A stretch of DNA of 64,000 nt from CAWDDA01 sp963813345 (GTDB taxonomy: Bacteria > Acidobacteriota > Blastocatellia > RBC074). Positions 59,455 to 64,000 of this stretch are shown piece by piece. How positions within the stretch are numbered: the first letter of the stretch is position 1; every line of letters begins with the position of its first letter. The notes under the pieces are model-generated. The model saw nothing but the letters and a program-made list of their open reading frames with translations, had not been told where the DNA came from and made no database searches. The stretch is from NCBI GenBank assembly GCA_963813345.1, contig CAWEYR010000030.1:363011-427010 (forward strand), in the 5' to 3' direction. Both the position numbers and the translations under genes were made by a program.

Positions 59455-60474
59455 ATGCTGATAGTAATGAAAAGTGGCGCGAGTGATGCTGAGGTCGCGC
59501 GCGTCATCGAAACCATAGAGTCACTCGGGCTGAAAGCGCATCCGATGCCGGGCGCGATGAGGACGGCCATCGGTGTCACCGGAAACACCGGAGCTGTCGA
59601 TGCATCACCGTTTGCGGATCTCCCGGGTATCGCTGAATGCGTTCGCGTAACGAAACCTTACAAGCTCGTGAGCCGCGAGTTGCGGCCTGAAAAGACTGTT
59701 ATTCGCGTTGGTGATGCTGAGATCGGGAATGATTTTACGATTATCGCGGGCGTATGCGCCGTCGAATCACGTGAGCAGACGTTCTCTACTGCGCGTGTAG
59801 TCGCCGAAGCGGGATGCAGATTCTTCCGCGGTGGCGCGTTCAAACCGCGGACATCGCCATACGCTTTTCAGGGACTGGCTGAAGAGGGACTGAAGATACT
59901 CCGCGATGTGCGCGAAGAGCTCGGCCTGATGATCGTGAGTGAGGCTACAGATGAAGCTGCGCTCGATCTCGTCGAGAAGTATGCCGACGTGATACAGATC
60001 GGAACGCGCAACATGCAGAACTTCAGTCTGCTCCGGCGCGCGGGTCAGGCAAAGAAACCGGTGCTGCTCAAGCGTGGGATGGCTTCGACGATCGAGGAGT
60101 TTCTGCTGGCGGCCGAATACATCATGGCGGAAGGGAATTACAACGTGATTCTTTGCGAGCGCGGCGTTCGAACATTCGCCGATCATACGCGCTTCACACT
60201 TGATCTTTCGTTGATACCTGCAGTGCAGCGAATCTCGCATCTTCCGATCATTGTGGATCCGAGCCATTCTACGGGCACGCGCGAGAAGGTGATTCCGCTC
60301 TCGCGCGCCGGCGCGGCCGTCGGAGCGGACGGGCTTCTGATAGACGTCCACCCGAATCCTGAGCGAGCCCTTTGTGATGGGCCGCAGGCGCTGCTATTCG
60401 ATATGTTCAGGGACATGGTCAGCGAAGTGCGCGCGATCGCTGCGATTGTGAGAAGGGATCAGGCTGGGTATTGA
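59455..60474 (+). CDS. aroF: 3-deoxy-7-phosphoheptulonate (DAHP) synthase, type I beta
   Basis: First enzyme of the shikimate pathway (PEP + erythrose-4-phosphate). Residues 1-70 form the ferredoxin-like regulatory domain (MLIVMKSGASDAEVARVIETIESLGLKAHPM) typical of Thermotoga/AroA-beta enzymes, suggesting aromatic amino-acid feedback. Core: FTIIAGVCAVES, FRGGAFKPRTSPYAFQG (PEP/E4P Arg-Lys), MIVSEATD, IQIGTRNMQNFSLL, VLLKRGMASTIEEFLLAAEYI, CERGVRTF, IIVDPSHSTGTR, DGLLIDVHPNPERALCDGPQ. The usual 'AGPC' Pro is Val here. Frame intact; its TGA overlaps the start of a family B repeat. Confidence 0.95.
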   Translation: MLIVMKSGASDAEVARVIETIESLGLKAHPMPGAMRTAIGVTGNTGAVDASPFADLPGIAECVRVTKPYKLVSRELRPEKTVIRVGDAEIGNDFTIIAGVCAVESREQTFSTARVVAEAGCRFFRGGAFKPRTSPYAFQGLAEEGLKILRDVREELGLMIVSEATDEAALDLVEKYADVIQIGTRNMQNFSLLRRAGQAKKPVLLKRGMASTIEEFLLAAEYIMAEGNYNVILCERGVRTFADHTRFTLDLSLIPAVQRISHLPIIVDPSHSTGTREKVIPLSRAGAAVGADGLLIDVHPNPERALCDGPQALLFDMFRDMVSEVRAIAAIVRRDQAGY

Positions 60475-60533
60475 GTTCAAGCTTTAGCTTGGGGTTACAA
60501 TCGTGAACCCCAAGCTAAAGCTTGAACTCAAAC
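60472..60533. repeat. GAGTTCAAGCTTTAGCTTG inverted repeat, family B
   Basis: TGAGTTCAAGCTTTAGCTTGGGG and inverse CCCCAAGCTAAAGCTTGAACTCA (read in two parts), 15 bases apart, between convergent genes. The first TGA is the aroF stop. Confidence 0.9.
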
Positions 60534-60546
60534 TCACTTGACTCAC

Positions 60547-62785
60547 TTACTTATCCACTACAAAATTGACTCGACGTTCGGCGGTGGTCTTGTTGAGGCG
60601 ATCGATGACCATCGTTCTTAGTTCGTACTCGCCTGGATCGAACGAGCCCAGGCTGATGCGCGCGGCATATGGTACGCGCTTCAAGTCGGGACTCGGCTCG
60701 GTAGGCATTTTCGCGAGCGGCGATGCGTAGATCAGCTTGCTGTTGAGAAAGACCTGCGTTTGAATGACAAGATCCGTCGAGCCGTTCTCGACAGTCGAGT
60801 TATAGGCGAAAACCAGAAAATCGGCATTCTCGTCAGTCCGAAAGCTTCGCTTCTGAAGCATGATGGACGAGAGTGTCAGGCGCTTGCGCGTCAGGTCCGG
60901 CACTTCAACCCAGCTCGAATTGCTCCCAATCTCACCTGAATTCTCGTCTCGCAAGGCAACGCGCACCTGATAGAACCCGGGCTTGAGCGGTATCAGCCTT
61001 CGGTAGTCAACCCCGTTCTTCGCGGCTTCCTGAAATGCGGCGTCTTTCAGACTGAGCGTCACGCGTTCGCTCGTGTTGCCTGCCACTTTTCCATTCTCAT
61101 CGAAGACGTATATCACGATGCCTAGGGCACTCTGTCGCTGACCGTTGCTCTCGACATTTCTGAGAGCGCTGGCGTCAACGCGCGCCGTGACCACAGCCAC
61201 TGAACCGTCTTCAGCCGTCTCGACAAAATCTGCGGCGATCTCTACGGGAACCGCGCGTATGGGGAAGAGCGAAGTCAAACCGCGGCGAATGTCAGCCTGC
61301 TTCAATTCGTCCTGCTTCTTCTCCTTCTCCTTCTCTTTATCTTTCTCCTTGCCCGTTACTTTTGCTTCGACTTTTGCTTCGGCTTTTGGTTCCGCTCTTG
61401 CTTCCACATTGCGGTCATTCGGAGAGAAGTATCCGCTGCGGGTTCTTGCTTTCAATTCAGGCCTGCCAGGGAATCGCACTTCGATCTTTCGAAATCGCCC
61501 GTCGCGATACGACTCGACCGGCTCGTAAGCGAGGACGTAGTAGACTTCGTTATCCTCCATCACCCTTTGAAGTCCGCCTTTGAGATCGTTGGTGTTCTGC
61601 ACCAGGTATCCGCCTGTATCGCGCGCCAGCGCGTGCATACCATCAGTTCGTGCCCGAATGCCGCTCGATTCGATGCGCTCGCGAACTCCGGGCAGCGACG
61701 GTTCAAATCCCGAAGGCTGAGATGCATCGCCGATGCCGAGTGTCGCCACGAGACCCCGCGAATCCAATGCGTAGATGACTACGCCCGATTTTGTAGCCGC
61801 GTCCGTAATGCGCCTGATATCGAAGTGCTTCATTGCGCTTGATCCGCCAAGAAAGAAGCCATCAGAGACCAGGACTGCAAGCTTCTGGCCCGGCAGGTCG
61901 CGAAGGCTGCGGATCATGCCCTCGAGCCCAATCAAAGTTGAAGTGGTGACGTGAGCGTTCTCGCCAACAATCATCCGGGCCTTGGTTTTTGCCTGCGTCG
62001 CTGCGCGTTCGCGAGCGGAAGCCGCCGAGCTGAGAGCTGTGGTACCCCGCGCCTGTTCTGCCTCGCCCGACGGGAACCGACGATGCCGCCTGGGGCTGCT
62101 CGACGCGTAGAATTTCCTGGATCGCAAGCTCGAGCGCATCCTGGTCGCCTATATCGATGAGCTCGGCCTGGTAGTCAGAGATTCTTGGAATGTCATGTGG
62201 CGACGTAGCGCGCCGTTCGCGAAACGTCAGCCGGTTGATCGCGCGTTCGAGAACTGAGCGATCCCGCGTGAATTGCTGCAAGAGGCCTATCTGACCACTT
62301 GTTGTAGCGACTGCAGTCTGATCGCCCGACATCAGATTGTCTTTGATGAAGCGGGTAAGCGCTCGCTTGGCGAGCAGGATGTTCTCGGCCGACATATGCA
62401 GATCATCGACCATCAGCACCAGGTACCGGCCGCGAGGCTCGAAACCCGGAGTTTCGGTGGACCCGGACCCGGACTCAGTAGCTGCTGGCGGCCGTTTGCG
62501 TTCACTCGAAAGCCATTTTGCCGGCCGGGCCGCAGTGCCCTCGGCAAAGTGAGTGATTACCTGCGCCTTTCCATCTTCGAGAAGTTGGAAGGTCTCGCGC
62601 TTGAGATCACGGACAAGCTTGCCGTCGCGGTCTGTGACTACAATATCGAGCTGGACGAGCTCAGTTGAAATGCGCGCGACGGGTTCCTGAGGGTTTTGTA
62701 TGGCGAGTCCCGCGAACCCGAGCGCGACCAGCATCGTAATGATAGAATTGGAGAATGCCCAAGCGTACATTTTGGGAACGTACAT
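60547..62785 (-). CDS. VWFA-related secreted protein, TIGR03436 type (one frame break)
   Basis: About 745 residues. A short leader (AFSNSIITMLVALGFAGLAIQ) precedes the family start VARISTELVQLDIVVTDRDGKLVRDLKRETFQLLEDGKAQVITHFAEG, then the VWA region (GRYLVLMVDDLHMSAENILLAKRALTRFIKD, with D-D-x-H-x-S in place of DxSxS), AVATTSGQIGLLQQFT, and after a slip near 62090 LPGQKLAVLVSDGFFLGG, VVIYALDSRGL, GGYLVQNTNDLKGGLQRV, YYVLAYEP, RKIEVRFPGRPELKARTRSGYF. A Lys/Glu-rich linker (KVTGKEKDKEKEKEKKQDELK) leads to a beta-rich C-terminal half. Starts at 62785 or 62770, only 35 bases from the divergent HtrA gene. Confidence 0.88.
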
Positions 62786-62820
62786 CTTATCACCGAAGAA
62801 GCGGGGGGAGTAGGAGCGAG

Positions 62821-64000
62821 ATGAGAAGCTATCAAGTGACAGGGAAGCAACTGGTCGTGCTGGCGCTGGTGACGGCGGTCTTTGCGGCGAGCGCGGTTGT
62901 CCTTTATGACAAGGTTGGCGCGCAGCTGCTGGGAAAGCTGGCTGGCGCGACGGAGGACGATCAGCGAGCGCGGACCGCAGCACGCCAGGTAGCTGGGATA
63001 TGACCGATCCTTCAGTTGCGACGGACGAAAAGAACAATCTTGAAGTTTACCGCGCCATGAGTCCGGGTGTAGTCAACATCACATCGAAGACAATGGTCAG
63101 GGACTGGTTCAACGTCTATCCGCGGGAAGGCACGGGTTCGGGCTCGATCATCGATCCCGAGGGGCACATCCTGACGAACTTTCATGTGATCCAGGGAGCG
63201 CAGCAGCTCGATGTCGCGCTGGCAAATGATCATCACTACAAGGCGACAGTGGTCGGAGTCAGACCCGGACAACGATCTGGCAGTGATCAAGATCGTCGCT
63301 CCAAAAGAGACTTTGAAACCAATCCCGCTCGGCAGCTCAAAAGATGTTTTTGTCGGCCAGAAAGTGCTCGCGATCGGCAATCCGTTCGGGCTTGATCGGA
63401 CTTTGACTACCGGAATTGTGTCGGGACTCTCGCGTCCGCTTCGCTCCGAATCTACGCAACGCCTGATCGAGGGCGTGATTCAAACTGATGCTTCGATCAA
63501 TCCTGGCAATTCCGGAGGGCCGCTTCTCGATTCACACGGACGAATGATCGGAATCAATACGATGATCTACAGTCCGACTGGCGGATCGGTCGGTATCGGT
63601 TTTGCCGTTCCGGTAGACACCGCGAAAAGCGTGATTCCTGATTTAATTTCGAAAGGTCGCGTAATGCGGCCGAGACTTGGAATCATACCTTACGAGCTCG
63701 ATGCGCGGCTGGCTGACGCACTCGAGCTTCCCGTCAAACAGGGACTGATGGTGATTCAGGTGGTTGAAGGCGGCGCCGCAGACGTTGCAGGAATTCGCGG
63801 TGGAACACAGCCTGCCCAGGTAGGTCAAAACATCATCTATCTTGGTGGTGACGTGATCACACGGATCAATGGACAGGTGATCAAGGGTCCCGACGATCTC
63901 GATCGAATTCTTCGCGAGCACAAGATCGGCGATCGCGTCGAGATCGAAGCCTACCGCAATTCCAAAAAGATGAACTTCACTGTGCAGCTAACCGAACCGC
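62821..64000 (+). CDS. HtrA/DegP-type serine protease with PDZ domain (3' end outside window; frame breaks)
   Basis: Envelope quality-control protease. The N-terminal membrane anchor (LVVLALVTAVFAASAVVLY) is followed, after a slip near 63000, by VYRAMSPGVVNITSK, SGSIIDPEGHILTNFHVI (His), then after a slip near 63255 DNDLAVIKI (Asp), GQKVLAIGNPFGLDRTLTTGIVSGLSR, and INPGNSGGPLLD (Ser). A PDZ domain follows (RPRLGIIPYELDARLADALELPVKQGLMVIQVVEGGAADVAGIRGG, DVITRINGQVIKGPDDLDRIL). A second PDZ may lie beyond the edge. Divergently transcribed with the VWFA gene from a 35-base gap. Confidence 0.92.

Noticed and set aside
61145..61583. Plus-strand Ser/Leu-rich frames
   Set aside because: Antisense translations of the Lys/Glu linker of the VWFA protein.
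62760..63037. Upstream extension of the VWFA gene to 63037
   Set aside because: It would overlap the HtrA N-terminus antisense; the signal-peptide-like start lies at 62785/62770.

Overview
The window reads as a chromosomal segment of an acidobacterium, most likely Blastocatellia/Pyrinomonadales-like. The lineage signals are two Oar/carboxypeptidase-regulatory-type TonB receptors, a VWFA-related protein of the acidobacterial TIGR03436 type, a C-terminal TIGR03437 ('Solibacter') domain on a giant protease, a DUF1501 + PSD1/planctomycete-cytochrome pair, and very many short palindromic intergenic repeats. This placement is inference from protein families; no marker tree could be run.

Layout. 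1-7.3 kb: two TonB-dependent receptors and a small secreted protein. 7.7-11.6 kb: small secreted protein, YdjM-type membrane hydrolase, YfgM-like TPR protein, ribosomal protein S20, a compact promoter-to-terminator RNA unit with an 11-codon ORF, a DinB/DUF1572 protein. 11.7-17.5 kb: carboxylesterase, then an operon etfB-etfA-membrane FeS oxidoreductase (EMO-like)-acyl-CoA dehydrogenase that should pass electrons from acyl-CoA oxidation to (mena)quinone. 17.6-25.8 kb: Gfo/Idh/MocA oxidoreductase, PhoPQ-regulated-type hydrolase, DUF1501 and PSD1 proteins, second acyl-CoA dehydrogenase. 25.8-31.2 kb: minus-strand housekeeping run (holB, tmk, hfq, split xdhC, TonB-like protein, nucleotide-sugar epimerase). 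31.4-45.5 kb: a protease island with a giant M36 fungalysin-like protease, an intact trypsin-endonuclease I fusion, and a tandem pair of M6-like metalloproteases. 45.6-50.7 kb: Nif3-like protein, glycoside-hydrolase-like protein, arylsulfatase, small membrane protein. 50.9-60.5 kb: translation genes (glnS, gltX, tRNA-Glu, argS) mixed with toxin-antitoxin remnants and Uma2, then DAHP synthase. 60.5-64 kb: VWFA protein divergent from an HtrA-type protease that runs off the end.

A dominant technical feature is roughly one single-base frame break per kb of coding DNA. It hits glnS, gltX, argS and holB, so most breaks are probably uncorrected sequencing indels rather than pseudogenes. Genes are therefore annotated as whole loci with the break positions named.

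Most interesting: the protease-nuclease fusion at 37131-39179, the tandem M6 duplication bounded by identical palindromes, the compact RNA/leader-peptide unit at 10900-11076, the structured 5' UTR at 18896-18968, and the habit of several repeat families of sitting exactly on gene 3' ends and supplying tail codons and stops.
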